This document shows, piece by piece, positions 43,337 to 53,145 of a stretch of 64,000 nt of DNA. The first letter of the stretch is position 1. Every line of letters starts with the position of its first letter. The stretch covers positions 54,860 to 118,859 of the forward strand of contig JBKCUA010000002.1 in NCBI GenBank assembly GCA_046318675.1, given 5' to 3'. Both the position numbers and the translations under genes were made by a program. Origin of the DNA: JBKCUA01 sp046318675. Its GTDB lineage: Bacteria; Pseudomonadota; Alphaproteobacteria; JAJTHO01. The notes under the pieces are model-generated. The model saw nothing but the letters and a program-made list of their open reading frames with translations, was not told where the DNA came from and did no database searches.

Positions 43337-43863
43337 TTCTTGCGAAAACCAATCACCAGCTCGCCCACGGTCAGGCCGAATTTTTTCATCTTGGTACGGT
43401 TGATGAGGCTTTTCTCATCAATCAGGTACATCCAATCGTCCATGGACAGAACAATCGTCTCACCACTGGCGCGCTTGGCGTTGAGGGTGTATTTCATGTT
43501 GACGGCATTGCCGTCCTGGGTGCCCACGGCCTCACCGATGACATCAGCCGCGGTTGCCGTAAAATTATGGTCATCCCGGAAGGCAATCGTCCAGACGCGG
43601 GTATCGTTGCGCCCATCGCTGTATACAAAGTGCTCTTCCAGTGTGCCGGTATTGCCTTTCCATGTGCCGGTCATCGTGACCGTAAACTGTAAATCCACCT
43701 TGCCGGATAGGTCATAGAGTACGCCCCATGCTTCGAGTTCTCCGTTGAGATACTGGCGCAGATCAAGTGTGGGTTTATTGGCTGCGTAGTCTTTTGTTGT
43801 CAGGCCAGAACAGCCCGTCAGCAAAAACGCGGCGGCACTGAAGAGAGCACACAGTTTACGCAT
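43333..43863 (-). CDS. DUF3833-family lipoprotein
   Basis: 176 aa. Type II signal peptide with lipobox LLTGC (Cys at residue 18), then a single beta-rich domain matching DUF3833 (LNGELEAWGVLYDLSGKVDLQFTVTMTG, FVYSDGRNDTRVWTIAF, MDDWMYLIDEKSLINRTKMKKFG). Function is unknown; family members often sit with SDR and fatty-acid-modifying genes. Here only the SDR partner is present, overlapping by 4 bp. Confidence 0.85.
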   Translation of the reverse strand: MRKLCALFSAAAFLLTGCSGLTTKDYAANKPTLDLRQYLNGELEAWGVLYDLSGKVDLQFTVTMTGTWKGNTGTLEEHFVYSDGRNDTRVWTIAFRDDHNFTATAADVIGEAVGTQDGNAVNMKYTLNAKRASGETIVLSMDDWMYLIDEKSLINRTKMKKFGLTVGELVIGFRKK

Positions 43864-43894
43864 GAGATTTTCCTTTGATTGTGTTTTATGTATA

Positions 43895-44599
43895 TCACTT
43901 ATTGCACAGGGTCAAGTGCACACGGTCAACCTGTCCAAACACCGCCGTTCCCAACCGCAGGTGCGTTGCACCGTACGCTAAAGCTTCTTCCCAGTCGCCA
44001 CTCATGCCCATGCTTAGCCCATGCAGATGATGCCGACGTGCCAGATTGGCAAGGGCGCGGAACGCTGGCGCAGGCGGCTGATCCCTCGGCGGAATGGCCA
44101 TCAGGCCACTAAGGGGTAATGCCTGCTGCGCCGCGGTAATAAAAGCATCGGCCTGGGGCAGGGCGACGCCGGCCTTTTGGGCTTCATCGCCAAGGTTCAC
44201 CTCAACAAAAAATTCTTTTGTTCTGGTGGAGGTGTTGGTTGGGTCAGCCTCGCGCAGGCGAACAATTTTTTCAAGAAGACTCGGCCTGTCCACGGTATGG
44301 ATGACATCAAATAATCCCAATGCCTCTTTCGCCTTGTTGGTTTGCAGGTTGCCGATAAGGTGGAGGACAACATCAGGATAGCGTTGGCGCAGAGCCGGCC
44401 ATTTGCCAAGGGCTTCTTGTACCCGATTTTCGCCAAAGTGACGAAAGCCAAGGGCAAGAACCTCCTCAATGGCTTCAGGCGGTTGGGTCTTGCTCACCAC
44501 CACAACAACGGGCAGAGGACGGGAAAGCGCATGGCAACGCGCTTCACATCGGGTCATGATCCCGCTAAGGTTAGCCTTGATATTTTGATGCGTGGTCAT
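43895..44599 (-). CDS. YggS/PROSC pyridoxal-phosphate homeostasis protein
   Basis: 234 aa. PLP-binding lysine in VVVVSKTQPPEAIEE, then FGENRVQEALGKW, LHLIGNLQTNKAKEAL and GMSGDWEEALAYGATHLRLGTAVFG. It binds PLP and buffers its level; PLP is the cofactor of the cysteine desulfurases further on. The start ATG lies opposite the start of the TMP-synthase-like gene, so the two divergent coding regions overlap by about 12 bp, leaving very little room for promoters. Confidence 0.92.
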   Translation of the reverse strand: MTTHQNIKANLSGIMTRCEARCHALSRPLPVVVVVSKTQPPEAIEEVLALGFRHFGENRVQEALGKWPALRQRYPDVVLHLIGNLQTNKAKEALGLFDVIHTVDRPSLLEKIVRLREADPTNTSTRTKEFFVEVNLGDEAQKAGVALPQADAFITAAQQALPLSGLMAIPPRDQPPAPAFRALANLARRHHLHGLSMGMSGDWEEALAYGATHLRLGTAVFGQVDRVHLTLCNK

Positions 44600-45136
44600 A
44601 GCTCCCTCCCTTCTATCTTATATATGACCGATGTCCATCGGGCTATCCCTTTGCCGCCGCCGCCCCTGCCGGGGCATAAGCCCCAGTGGATTATTGTTCG
44701 GCATCCCGACCCCCAAAGGCGTGCACAGCAAACAAAGACACTGCGCCACGCCTGCCGTCATCGCCGGGATGTCAGCGTTCGCCCCAGCCTTTTCCCCGAT
44801 TCGCCGCCGTTATTGATGGCGGGTCATTGCCCAGAGGCGTTCTGGTGCCGCGATCCCCTTCGTCGTCGCCGAGCGGCGCGGCACCTGCTTTCTTTTACCG
44901 TGCATCACCCCCGTAATGCACGAGCGGCATGGGCATTGGTGCGGGGCGTGTTTTTGGTATCGCCCGTTTTGCCTACGGCCTCACACCCCGGTGGGCGGCC
45001 ATTGGGATGGATGCGGGCGCGTCGATTAGCGAGGATATTGGGTAAGCCGTGCTTTGCTTTGGGGGGAATGCACCTGAAATTGCTGAAAAAAGCCAAGGCG
45101 AATGGGTTTGTGGGCGTGGCGGGGGTGAAATTATGA
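44588..45136 (+). CDS. Thiamine-phosphate-synthase-like (TenI/ThiE-family) protein
   Basis: 182 aa from ATG at 44588; ATG at 44624 is an alternative but would remove the first strand (LPSILYMTD) seen in relatives. The C-terminal half has the TMP synthase pattern: GVFLVSPVLPTASHPGGRPLGWMRARRLA, then CFALGGMHLKLLKKAKANGFVGVAGV, which is the phosphate-binding Gly-Gly strand. The middle is shorter than in full ThiE (about 210 aa) and the pyrimidine-binding residues are not clear. It may be a TenI-like relative of unknown role. Divergent and slightly overlapping with yggS. Very rich in Arg and Pro. Confidence 0.7.
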   Translation: MRGHSSLPSILYMTDVHRAIPLPPPPLPGHKPQWIIVRHPDPQRRAQQTKTLRHACRHRRDVSVRPSLFPDSPPLLMAGHCPEAFWCRDPLRRRRAARHLLSFTVHHPRNARAAWALVRGVFLVSPVLPTASHPGGRPLGWMRARRLARILGKPCFALGGMHLKLLKKAKANGFVGVAGVKL

Positions 45137-45168
45137 TGATATCGTTGTCCCATCAGGAGCAACGAGTT

Positions 45169-45894
45169 TCAATGAAGGTTAAGTTGTGCCCGTAGCCGCG
45201 CCGCGGCGGTGGTAATCGCCCCCTGATCCGTGCCGCGAAAAACCACGCTGACCCCCATCTGGCCTTGGCGGAAATAGGGGTAGCTGCCGATGTTCACATC
45301 AGGAAAGGCTTGCTGTAGTTCGGTGAGGGTTGCGGCAATGGTACCCTCGGCCAGTGTTGTGCTCACCGTTTCGGAGAGCACCGGGCTTCCCCCCGGCAGG
45401 CGGGGCATGAGGAAATCGAGCATTGCCTTGAAAATCCTAGGAACTCCGGCCATCACATGGACGTTTTCCAGCGTGAACCCGGGGGCTTTGCTCACCGGGT
45501 TTTCAATCAGCGTCGCCCCAACGGGTACCTCTGCCATTTTGAGGCGTGCTGCGTTCAGCTGTTCCGGGGGGTAATGCTCATGGAGCATTCGCAGGGCGTC
45601 GGGGTGCTGGCGCAACGGCACCCCAAAAGCCTTGGCGATGCTGGCGCTGGTAATATCATCGTGGGTGGGGCCAATGCCGCCGCTGGTAAAAACGTGATCC
45701 ATTTGGGCGCGCAGGGTATTGAGGGTGGTGATAATCACCGCCTCATCGTCGGGAATAACCCGCACCTCGCGCAGCTCAATCCCTTGCTGACCTAGGGCGG
45801 TGGCCAGCACGGCAAGATTCGTGTCCTGGGTACGGCCAGAGAGAATCTCATTGCCAATAATGATCAAAGCAGCAGTGGGGTTGCGAGGGGTCAT
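45169..45894 (-). CDS. CinA-like molybdopterin-binding-domain protein
   Basis: 241 aa from ATG at 45894 (MTPRNPTAALIIIGNEILSGR). One MoCF/MogA-type domain: IGNEILSGRTQDTNL, FTSGGIGPTHDDIT and KAPGFTLENVHVMAGVPRIFKAML. This is the CinA N-terminal region; the C-terminal nicotinamide-nucleotide amidase domain is absent, a common stand-alone form in alphaproteobacteria. Activity is uncertain; ADP-ribose pyrophosphatase activity is known for some relatives. It diverges from sfsA 26 bp away. Confidence 0.87.
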   Translation of the reverse strand: MTPRNPTAALIIIGNEILSGRTQDTNLAVLATALGQQGIELREVRVIPDDEAVIITTLNTLRAQMDHVFTSGGIGPTHDDITSASIAKAFGVPLRQHPDALRMLHEHYPPEQLNAARLKMAEVPVGATLIENPVSKAPGFTLENVHVMAGVPRIFKAMLDFLMPRLPGGSPVLSETVSTTLAEGTIAATLTELQQAFPDVNIGSYPYFRQGQMGVSVVFRGTDQGAITTAAARLRAQLNLH

Positions 45895-45920
45895 GATTTG
45901 TTGATAGATACTCCTCACCT

Positions 45921-46682
45921 ATGCATTTTTCCAGTCCTCTTGTGCGCGGCGTGCTCATTAAACGCTATAAACGCTTTCTCGCCGATGTGCGGCTTGAGGA
46001 CGGCGCGGAGGTCACGGCGCATTGCCCCAATTCCGGCGCGATGCTGGGTCTTGTTGTCCCGGGAACAACCGTCTGGCTACGGCCTAGGGAGGCAAAAACC
46101 GGCCTTGCTTGGTCGTGGGAGCTGGCCGAGGTGAACGGCACTCTAGTTGGGGTCAACACCCAAACGCCGAATCGGCTGGTGCGGGAAGCGTTGGCCATGC
46201 GAGCCGTGCCTGAGGTGGCCGCCTATCCCCATTGGCAGGCGGAATATCCGCTGGGCGATAGCCGGATTGATTTTTACCTCCACGGCGGCGATGCACCCCC
46301 CTGCCTGCTGGAGGTGAAAAACGCCCATGTGGTACGCACTCCGGGGCTGCTGGAGTTTCCCGACAGTGTTACGGCGCGGGGGGCAAAGCATCTTCATGCC
46401 CTCACCGCCGCCGTGGGGCATGGTATGCGGGCGATACTTGTGTATGTTGGCCAGCGCAGCGATGTAGATCGCTTTGCTGTGGCTGCTGATCTTGATCCTG
46501 TTTATGCTAAGGCGCACAGGGCGGCTATTGATGCTGGGGTGGAGGTGGTGTGTTACCGTTGTGCGTTGGATGTAGAGGCGGGGATTAACCTGCTGGACTG
46601 CCTATCATTATCTCACCGCTCAGGTTATCAAGGCGCACCCTTGCCACCGTCCCGGAAGCCAGAGTTGCTCCCATCATCGTAA
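45921..46682 (+). CDS. sfsA: SfsA family DNA-binding/nuclease-like protein
   Basis: 253 aa. Conserved SfsA blocks: LVRGVLIKRYKRFLADVRLEDG, AHCPNSGAMLG, NRLVREAL, SRIDFYLHG with the LLEVKN motif, FPDSVTARGAKHL and VYVGQRSDVDRFAVAADLDP. The family was named for sugar fermentation stimulation and has a nuclease-like fold; its true role is unsettled. The last ~32 codons run opposite the mtaB 3' end, and the normal family end is near DCLSLS, so about 20 residues of tail are extra. Confidence 0.92.
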   Translation: MHFSSPLVRGVLIKRYKRFLADVRLEDGAEVTAHCPNSGAMLGLVVPGTTVWLRPREAKTGLAWSWELAEVNGTLVGVNTQTPNRLVREALAMRAVPEVAAYPHWQAEYPLGDSRIDFYLHGGDAPPCLLEVKNAHVVRTPGLLEFPDSVTARGAKHLHALTAAVGHGMRAILVYVGQRSDVDRFAVAADLDPVYAKAHRAAIDAGVEVVCYRCALDVEAGINLLDCLSLSHRSGYQGAPLPPSRKPELLPSS

Positions 46683-47850
46683 CGGGAATAAACTGGGGTG
46701 TGTGGCCGGTGTTGTTTTGTTCGATGAGGACTTCAACAAAACGACCCACCTGATCCTTGAAAAAACCCTGCTGCTGGAGGGTTGCCGCTGTCCGGAGGCG
46801 GCCTGCTCGTTCTCGGCGCACGTCGCCCCGCACCTGGGGCATTTTCGCCGCGGGGGTACCTGTACGGGCGGAAAAGGGGAAAATATGAGCGTAGATGATG
46901 GTGCATTCGTCTAACAACGTTGCGCTGTCACTGAACTGTTCTTCGGTTTCTGTGGGAAAGCCAGCGATAATATCGGCACCAAAAACTACTTCAGGGCGAA
47001 TGGTTTTGGCCTTCTGACAAAAAGCAATGGCTTGAGCGCGGCTGTGCCGTCTCTTCATGCGCTTGAGGATCAGATCATTGCCTGCCTGCAGGCTTAAATG
47101 CAAATGCGGCATCAGGCGCGGTTCATTGGCCAGCACGTCCCAGAAGTCGGCATCGTCTTCCAGTTCTGCTACATCAAGGGAGGACAAACGCAACCGCGGC
47201 ATATTGGGCAGAAAGCGAAACAGCCGCTTTAACAGGCCGCCAAGGCGCGGCCTTCCGGGTAAGTCGCTGCCATACCCCGTGATGTCTACCCCGGTGAGAA
47301 CAACCTCTTTAGTGCCAGTCTCGATCAGCGTTTGAATTTGATTGATGATATGCCCCGCCGGGACGCTACGGTTATTGCCACGGCCAAAGGGGATAATGCA
47401 AAAGGTGCAGCGGTGGTCACAGCCTTGTTGAATCTCCACAAACGCCCGTGCATGGCTGGTAAAGGAGGAAACAAGGTGCCCGGCGGTCTCCCGCACTTGC
47501 ATAATATCACCGACGATAATGTTGCCACTGTCGGAACGGTAATGAACGGGATCGAGTTTTTCATTATTGCCAAGGACTTTGACGACTCCCGGCAGGGCGG
47601 CAAATTCCTGGGGGCGCAGCTGGGCGGCGCAGCCACTGACAACAATAGGGCGGTTAGGGTTTTCCCGTGCGGCCTTGCGGATGGCTTGGCGCGCTTGACG
47701 TTCGGCCTCATTGGTAACGGCGCAGGTGTTGACCAGCAGGGCATCGGTCATCCCCGCCGCATCGGCAGCCTGGCGCATGACCTCGGTCTCATAAATATTG
47801 AGACGACAGCCAAAGCTGAGGGTTTCTAGCGTGGGGTGGGTTTTAGGCAC
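46585..47850 (-). CDS. mtaB: MtaB tRNA (t6A37) methylthiotransferase
   Basis: 421 aa. MiaB/RimO family: N-terminal UPF0004 domain (SFGCRLNIYETE, NTCAVTNEAERQ, VSGCAAQ) with three Fe-S cysteines, then a radical-SAM domain with QGCDHRCTFCIIPFGRG and a C-terminal TRAM-like end. SFGCRLN and the LTGVDITGYG segment fit MtaB (YqeV), which makes ms2t6A37 in tRNAs. It depends on clusters from the isc genes at 58.5-62 kb. It overlaps the sfsA 3' end by 98 bp, tail to tail. Confidence 0.9.
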   Translation of the reverse strand: MPKTHPTLETLSFGCRLNIYETEVMRQAADAAGMTDALLVNTCAVTNEAERQARQAIRKAARENPNRPIVVSGCAAQLRPQEFAALPGVVKVLGNNEKLDPVHYRSDSGNIIVGDIMQVRETAGHLVSSFTSHARAFVEIQQGCDHRCTFCIIPFGRGNNRSVPAGHIINQIQTLIETGTKEVVLTGVDITGYGSDLPGRPRLGGLLKRLFRFLPNMPRLRLSSLDVAELEDDADFWDVLANEPRLMPHLHLSLQAGNDLILKRMKRRHSRAQAIAFCQKAKTIRPEVVFGADIIAGFPTETEEQFSDSATLLDECTIIYAHIFPFSARTGTPAAKMPQVRGDVRRERAGRLRTAATLQQQGFFKDQVGRFVEVLIEQNNTGHTPQFIPVTMMGATLASGTVARVRLDNLSGEIMIGSPAG

Positions 47851-47939
47851 GAGCCTTTATGACGGAAAGATTAAAGCGTGTCGATAATTCTTGTTTGAGC
47901 TGTGATATCTATGCAAAGCAGCAAACTAGGGAGGATGGG

Positions 47940-49394
47940 CTAAAAATTAAACAACGCCTCAGCGGCTTCACGTGCCAAGGTTAACAATGGGCTAGGCACA
48001 GCCATAAATCCGACCACTAGTACCGCTGAACCAACGATCATTATCGTCAGCAACCGCACCGGCAACAGCACCCGCCCTTCGGGAACGTCGTCAAAATACA
48101 TGATTTTGCACAGGCGCAGATAATAATACGCCGCCACCACACTGGCCAGTACCCCAGCGATGGCAAAGCCGATAAAGCCTTTTTCCACCACCGCCTCAAA
48201 AACGAACAGCTTGGCAAAAAACCCGGCCATGGGGGGAATGCCCGCCAAAGAGAGGAGGAAAATCGCTCCGCACAACGCCATACCAGGGTTCTGGCGAGCC
48301 AATCCTGACCAATCGCTGAGAGCATCGCTGTAGACATTACCGCGCACCACCCTCAACGCCAAGGCAAACAGTCCGATGCTGGTCACCGCATATATCGCCA
48401 GATATACCAGTATCGCGGCTACACTTACCTTGGTAGCCATCGCTATGGCAAGCAGCAGATAGCCCATATGGTTAATCGCGCTATACGCCATCAGGCGTTT
48501 AAAGCTTTCCTGACGCAGTGCCCCAAACGCTCCCACCACCATGGACGCCACCGCCAGCAGGAGTAAAATTTGCCGCCCATCTTCAATCCCGATATGCATG
48601 GGCACAACAAGAAACTTGAGCAGTGCCGCCAGAGCCGCCACTTTCGGGGCAACAGCAAAAAACGCCGTCACGTTGGTGGGCGTACCCTGATAAACATCTG
48701 GTGTCCACATGTGAAAGGGGGCTGCCGATACCTTAAAGGCAAATCCGGCAAGGATAAAAACTAAGCCCACCACGGCAGGTAAGGGCAAAGATACGTTGTT
48801 ACCCAAGGCACCAGCCATGCCATCATAACCAAGGCTTCCCGTTGCCCCATACAAAAAGCTTATTCCAAACAACATCAAGGCTGAAGCCAATGCGCCAAGA
48901 ATGAAATATTTTAATCCCGCTTCGATAGCGTGGCCATCCTTACGGCGCAGCGCAGCAAGGACATATAAAGCAAGGCTTTGCATTTCCAACCCAATATACA
49001 GCGTCAGAAAATGATTGGCCGATACCATGATTCCCATGCCCACCGTGGCCAGAAGCATCAAAACATAAAATTCGTAAGGACGTTCTGTTTCGGCCTGAAA
49101 ATAACGGGCACTTAGCCCAACAGCGGCCAGCACACTGGTGAATAAAAGTATTTTGATGAATTGGGTAAAAGTGTTGGCCGTGTACATTCCCAAAAATATT
49201 GATTCTCTTGGTATTTCAGGGTTCTGGCTAAAAACAGCAACAATAGTTAATATAAGGAATACTGCGGCCATAGCCGTTGCACGCTTACTATAGCCTCCTT
49301 TGCGGAAGACACCCAATAAAAGGGTTGATAATGCTCCGTACAGGAGGATTATTTCAGGAACAAGCACGACAAAATTCTGCGCCCAAGCCATCAT
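47940..49394 (-). CDS. nuoN: NADH-quinone oxidoreductase subunit N
   Basis: 484 aa, about 14 membrane helices, antiporter-like subunit. Conserved: YFILGALASALMLFGISFLYG, FKVSAAPFHMWTPDVYQGTP and AYSAINHMGYLLLAIA, with the helix Lys/His residues of the proton path. It is the last gene of nuoJKLMN and its ATG overlaps the nuoM stop. Confidence 0.96.
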   Translation of the reverse strand: MMAWAQNFVVLVPEIILLYGALSTLLLGVFRKGGYSKRATAMAAVFLILTIVAVFSQNPEIPRESIFLGMYTANTFTQFIKILLFTSVLAAVGLSARYFQAETERPYEFYVLMLLATVGMGIMVSANHFLTLYIGLEMQSLALYVLAALRRKDGHAIEAGLKYFILGALASALMLFGISFLYGATGSLGYDGMAGALGNNVSLPLPAVVGLVFILAGFAFKVSAAPFHMWTPDVYQGTPTNVTAFFAVAPKVAALAALLKFLVVPMHIGIEDGRQILLLLAVASMVVGAFGALRQESFKRLMAYSAINHMGYLLLAIAMATKVSVAAILVYLAIYAVTSIGLFALALRVVRGNVYSDALSDWSGLARQNPGMALCGAIFLLSLAGIPPMAGFFAKLFVFEAVVEKGFIGFAIAGVLASVVAAYYYLRLCKIMYFDDVPEGRVLLPVRLLTIMIVGSAVLVVGFMAVPSPLLTLAREAAEALFNF

Positions 49395-50893
49395 GGTGTC
49401 ATCTCTCCTTCCACCACGGTGCGTACGCCGCCATCTCGATTTGCCTGAACATGACTAAGCAATGTTGCCACCGCAGGTTCTATAGGCTTGCTAAAACTGG
49501 AAGGGTAGATTCCCATCCACAGTACCAAGGCAATAAGCGGGGCAAACACAATTTTCTCTCGCCACGTCAGATCGGTAAGTGCTCTTACATCGTCATGCAC
49601 TAATCCCCCGAATAACACCCGCCGCACTAGGCTTAGCATATACGCCGCCCCTAATACCACGCCTAGAGCTAATAGTGCAGCGATAAGGCTTGTGTGTTGA
49701 TACACTCCCAAGAGAACAAGAAATTCACCAACAAAACCGCTTGTTCCCGGAAGGCCGATGCTGGCCATACTAAAAAACACCATGACCACTGCAAATACCG
49801 GCATCACCTGAACTACGCCACCATAACGGGCGATGTCCCGTGTGTGCAATCGATCATACAGCACGCCGACGCATAAAAACAATGCTCCTGATACTAAGCC
49901 GTGGGAAAGCATTTGCACCACCGCCCCTGTCACCGCATGCACATTACCGGCAAATACTCCCGCCGTTACAAAGCCCATATGAGCAATAGAAGAATAAGCG
50001 ATAAGCTTCTTCATGTCTGTCTGTACCAAGGCAATCAGGGATGTATAGACCACCGCCAAGACCGACAGCCAAAAAATAAGAGGGGTAAACATGACCGACG
50101 CATCGGGCAACAGTGGTAATGCCAATCGGATAAACCCATACCCCCCCATTTTGAGAAGTACCCCAGCCAGAATGACCGATCCCGCCGTGGGGGCTTCCAC
50201 GTGGGCATCGGGCAACCAAGTATGCAGCGGCACCATAGGTACCTTAACTGCAAAAGAGGCAAAAAATGCCAACCAAAGCCACGTTTGTACCTCCGGTGGC
50301 ACCTTAACGGTAGAAGTTAAGCTTACCAAATCAGTGGTTTGTCCGTACCGATACAATACTAAAATCGCTACTAATAACAATACAGAACCCAATAATGTAA
50401 ATAAAAAGAACTTAAACGTTGCGTAGACCCGCCGCTGGCCACCCCATATACCAATGATAAGGAACATAGGTATCAACACCGCCTCAAAGAAAACATAAAA
50501 AACAATTAAATCTAACGCAACAAAGGTGCCAATCATTGCGCTTTCAAGAATAAGAAACGCGGCAGCATATTCCCGGGGACGTTTCGTCACACTAACACTG
50601 GAAAGAAGGCACAATGGCGTCAACAATGTGGAAAGCAACACGAAAAATAACGATATGCCATCCACGCCCACGTGCCAGTAAATATCCCAGTTAGAAAACC
50701 AAAGGTATCGCTCTTCAAACTGAAAGCCACCATTGCTCGCATCAAACTTGTACCACAATTGCAACGATAAAACGAATACAATCATCGCAATAAGGAGGGC
50801 ACTGCCACGAACAAACCGCACGGGCACCACCGCTACCAAAACAACGCCGAGCAGAGGTAATAGCAATAACCAAGAGAGCAGACCTAAACTCAT
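49391..50893 (-). CDS. nuoM: NADH-quinone oxidoreductase subunit M
   Basis: 500 aa, polytopic antiporter-like subunit of complex I. Markers: YVFFEAVLIPMFLIIGIWGGQRR, FASFAVKVPMVPLHTWLPDAHVEAPTAGSV and AYSSIAHMGFVTAGVF. The conserved Glu in the fifth helix (FFEAVLIP) and Lys in the seventh (AVKVP) are in place. Overlaps nuoL and nuoN by 4 bp each. Confidence 0.97.
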   Translation of the reverse strand: MSLGLLSWLLLLPLLGVVLVAVVPVRFVRGSALLIAMIVFVLSLQLWYKFDASNGGFQFEERYLWFSNWDIYWHVGVDGISLFFVLLSTLLTPLCLLSSVSVTKRPREYAAAFLILESAMIGTFVALDLIVFYVFFEAVLIPMFLIIGIWGGQRRVYATFKFFLFTLLGSVLLLVAILVLYRYGQTTDLVSLTSTVKVPPEVQTWLWLAFFASFAVKVPMVPLHTWLPDAHVEAPTAGSVILAGVLLKMGGYGFIRLALPLLPDASVMFTPLIFWLSVLAVVYTSLIALVQTDMKKLIAYSSIAHMGFVTAGVFAGNVHAVTGAVVQMLSHGLVSGALFLCVGVLYDRLHTRDIARYGGVVQVMPVFAVVMVFFSMASIGLPGTSGFVGEFLVLLGVYQHTSLIAALLALGVVLGAAYMLSLVRRVLFGGLVHDDVRALTDLTWREKIVFAPLIALVLWMGIYPSSFSKPIEPAVATLLSHVQANRDGGVRTVVEGEMTP

Positions 50894-52827
50894 ACTGCCA
50901 TTCCCCGCCAGAGTACCACCCCGAGGACTATCGCTACCCCAGTCACCATTGCTAATGCATAGCCAGTAATTGCACCGTTTTGCACGCCGCGCAGCACACG
51001 ATTAATGCGCAGGCTAGAGGCAGCAACCCCATTAGGGCCAAAACGATCGATGAAACCTATATCGCCACGCTGCCAAAACAAGCGACCTAAAACGTCCACT
51101 GGACGAACAAACATCACGGTGTACAGCTCATCCCAATACCATTTATTGAATAAGAAACGATAAGCCCTGCCAAAGAAACGAGTACTGCACAACGGCCAAG
51201 CAGGCTTACGGCAATACAACACAAACGCCGCCGCAATCCCCAGCACCGCTACCAACAATGGCAACTTTGCCACCCATGCCGGCGCATGATGCGCCGCCGC
51301 GACCGTGTCATTGATGGGTAAAATCATAATACTTTTTCCCCAGAATGCGGCATCATGCTCACCCACAAGCATTTCAAATCCTAAATACCCTGCGCCCACA
51401 GCACCAGCCCCAAGAACAAACAATGGCATTAACATCACCAATGGCGACTCATGCACGTGTTCCATCGTATGGGCGTCAGCACGGCTTTTGCCCGAAAATA
51501 CTAAAAATAACAAACGCCACGAATAAAACGCTGTTAATGCCGCTGCCAACACACCAATACCATATACCCACGTTGCACCGGGAAGTGCTGACGAATACAC
51601 CGCTTCTAAAATCATATCCTTAGAATAAAATCCCGCAAATGGAGGTACCCCCGCTAACGCCAAACTGCCTACCCACATCAGGCTACAGGTCACAGGGATG
51701 AGAGCGCGAAGACCACCCATCCGACGCAAATCCTGTTCCCCTCCCATAGCGTGAATAACCGATCCTGCGCCAAGAAATAACAGTGCTTTAAAAAAGGCAT
51801 GGGTAAACAAATGGAACATCGCCGCGCCATAAGCCGACGCACCGGCAGCAAACACCATATAGCCAAGCTGACTGCACGTTGAATATGCAATAACTCTTTT
51901 AATATCAAACTGTGTCAGACCGACGCTGGCGGCAAAAATTGCTGTTGCTGCACCCACCATCATGATCACAAGCCTAGCGTCTGGAGCATATTCCAGTAAC
52001 GGCGACATGCGGCATAATAAAAAAACTCCTGCTGTTACCATGGTAGCCGCATGAATCAATGCCGACACCGGCGTTGGTCCCTCCATAGCATCGGGCAACC
52101 ATGTATGTAGGCCAAGCTGGGCTGATTTTCCCATGGCCCCTACAAACAGCAACAGGCACACCAGTGTTATCCCGTGCACCTCAGTACCAAAAAGGTTCAG
52201 GTTCGTCGTAGATACTGCCCCAGCCATACTAAAAATATGAGAAAACTCAACACTGCCAAACAATTGATAGGCAGCAAAAATACCCAATACCAAGCCAAGA
52301 TCGCCAACCCGATTCACCACAAATGCTTTAACAGCAGCAGCATTGGCCGAATCGCGTTCATTCCAAAAGCCAATTAAAAGATAAGAAGCAAGTCCCACAC
52401 CCTCCCAACCAAAAAATAACTGCACTAAATTATCCGCTGTTACCAACATCAACATGGCAAAAGTAAACAATGATAACAATGCCATAAACCGCTGACGGCT
52501 TTTATCATGGCTCATATAACCAATAGAATAAACGTGCACACACAACGATACGGTGGTCACAACAATTAACATCAGCACCGACAGGGTATCAAGCTGAATA
52601 GCCCAGTGAGCTTTCAGGCCAGCCACATCGAGCCACGTTAATACTGGTAATGTTAGGTTAGCGCCACCCTCTACACCAATTTGCCAAAACAACAGCCACG
52701 CACCAACACATGAAGCGCTTACACCGAGCACGGTCACCACATTAACTACTCTAACCCCAAGGGTCTTACCAAAGAACCCAGCAATCAGAGCCGCCAGCAA
52801 GGGAGCAAAAAGGGTAACGTATGCCAT
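50890..52827 (-). CDS. nuoL: NADH-quinone oxidoreductase subunit L
   Basis: 645 aa, the largest membrane subunit. Markers: FGWEGVGLASYLLIGFW, GKSAQLGLHTWLPDAMEGPTPVSALIHAATMVTAGVFLL and AYSTCSQLGYMVFA. The C-terminal part after residue 480 carries the long lateral helix and last membrane segments. Full length, with a 3-bp gap to nuoK. Confidence 0.97.
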   Translation of the reverse strand: MAYVTLFAPLLAALIAGFFGKTLGVRVVNVVTVLGVSASCVGAWLLFWQIGVEGGANLTLPVLTWLDVAGLKAHWAIQLDTLSVLMLIVVTTVSLCVHVYSIGYMSHDKSRQRFMALLSLFTFAMLMLVTADNLVQLFFGWEGVGLASYLLIGFWNERDSANAAAVKAFVVNRVGDLGLVLGIFAAYQLFGSVEFSHIFSMAGAVSTTNLNLFGTEVHGITLVCLLLFVGAMGKSAQLGLHTWLPDAMEGPTPVSALIHAATMVTAGVFLLCRMSPLLEYAPDARLVIMMVGAATAIFAASVGLTQFDIKRVIAYSTCSQLGYMVFAAGASAYGAAMFHLFTHAFFKALLFLGAGSVIHAMGGEQDLRRMGGLRALIPVTCSLMWVGSLALAGVPPFAGFYSKDMILEAVYSSALPGATWVYGIGVLAAALTAFYSWRLLFLVFSGKSRADAHTMEHVHESPLVMLMPLFVLGAGAVGAGYLGFEMLVGEHDAAFWGKSIMILPINDTVAAAHHAPAWVAKLPLLVAVLGIAAAFVLYCRKPAWPLCSTRFFGRAYRFLFNKWYWDELYTVMFVRPVDVLGRLFWQRGDIGFIDRFGPNGVAASSLRINRVLRGVQNGAITGYALAMVTGVAIVLGVVLWRGMAV

Positions 52828-52830
52828 TCA

Positions 52831-53145
52831 CTACCCCCGTAATTGCCGTGCATCATCCACGGCAATCGTACCGCGATGACGGAAATAAATAACTAAAATA
52901 GCCAACCCAATAGCTGCTTCTGCTGCGGCTACCGTCAGCACAAACAGTGCCATAACCTGCCCACCAAGATCGTTATGATGTGCACCAAAGGCCACAAAAC
53001 TCAAGTTTACCGCAAGAAGCAACAACTCCAGACACATCAAAATGCCAATAATATTACGGCGATTGAGCAAAATGCCAAAAATCCCCACAACAAATAACAG
53101 GACTGCCAAACCAAGATAATGATAAAGGAATGGGAACACCATCAA
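52831..53145 (-). CDS. nuoK: NADH-quinone oxidoreductase subunit K
   Basis: 104 aa, three membrane helices. The two membrane glutamates of the family are visible in LMCLELLLLAVNLSFVAFG and LTVAAAEAAIGLAILV. Overlaps nuoJ by 4 bp. MM at the start leaves a one-codon uncertainty. Confidence 0.97.
   Translation of the reverse strand: MMVFPFLYHYLGLAVLLFVVGIFGILLNRRNIIGILMCLELLLLAVNLSFVAFGAHHNDLGGQVMALFVLTVAAAEAAIGLAILVIYFRHRGTIAVDDARQLRG

Noticed and set aside
44342..44587. 264-aa long form of the TMP-synthase-like protein
   Set aside because: The added N-terminal part lies antisense to yggS and lacks homology.
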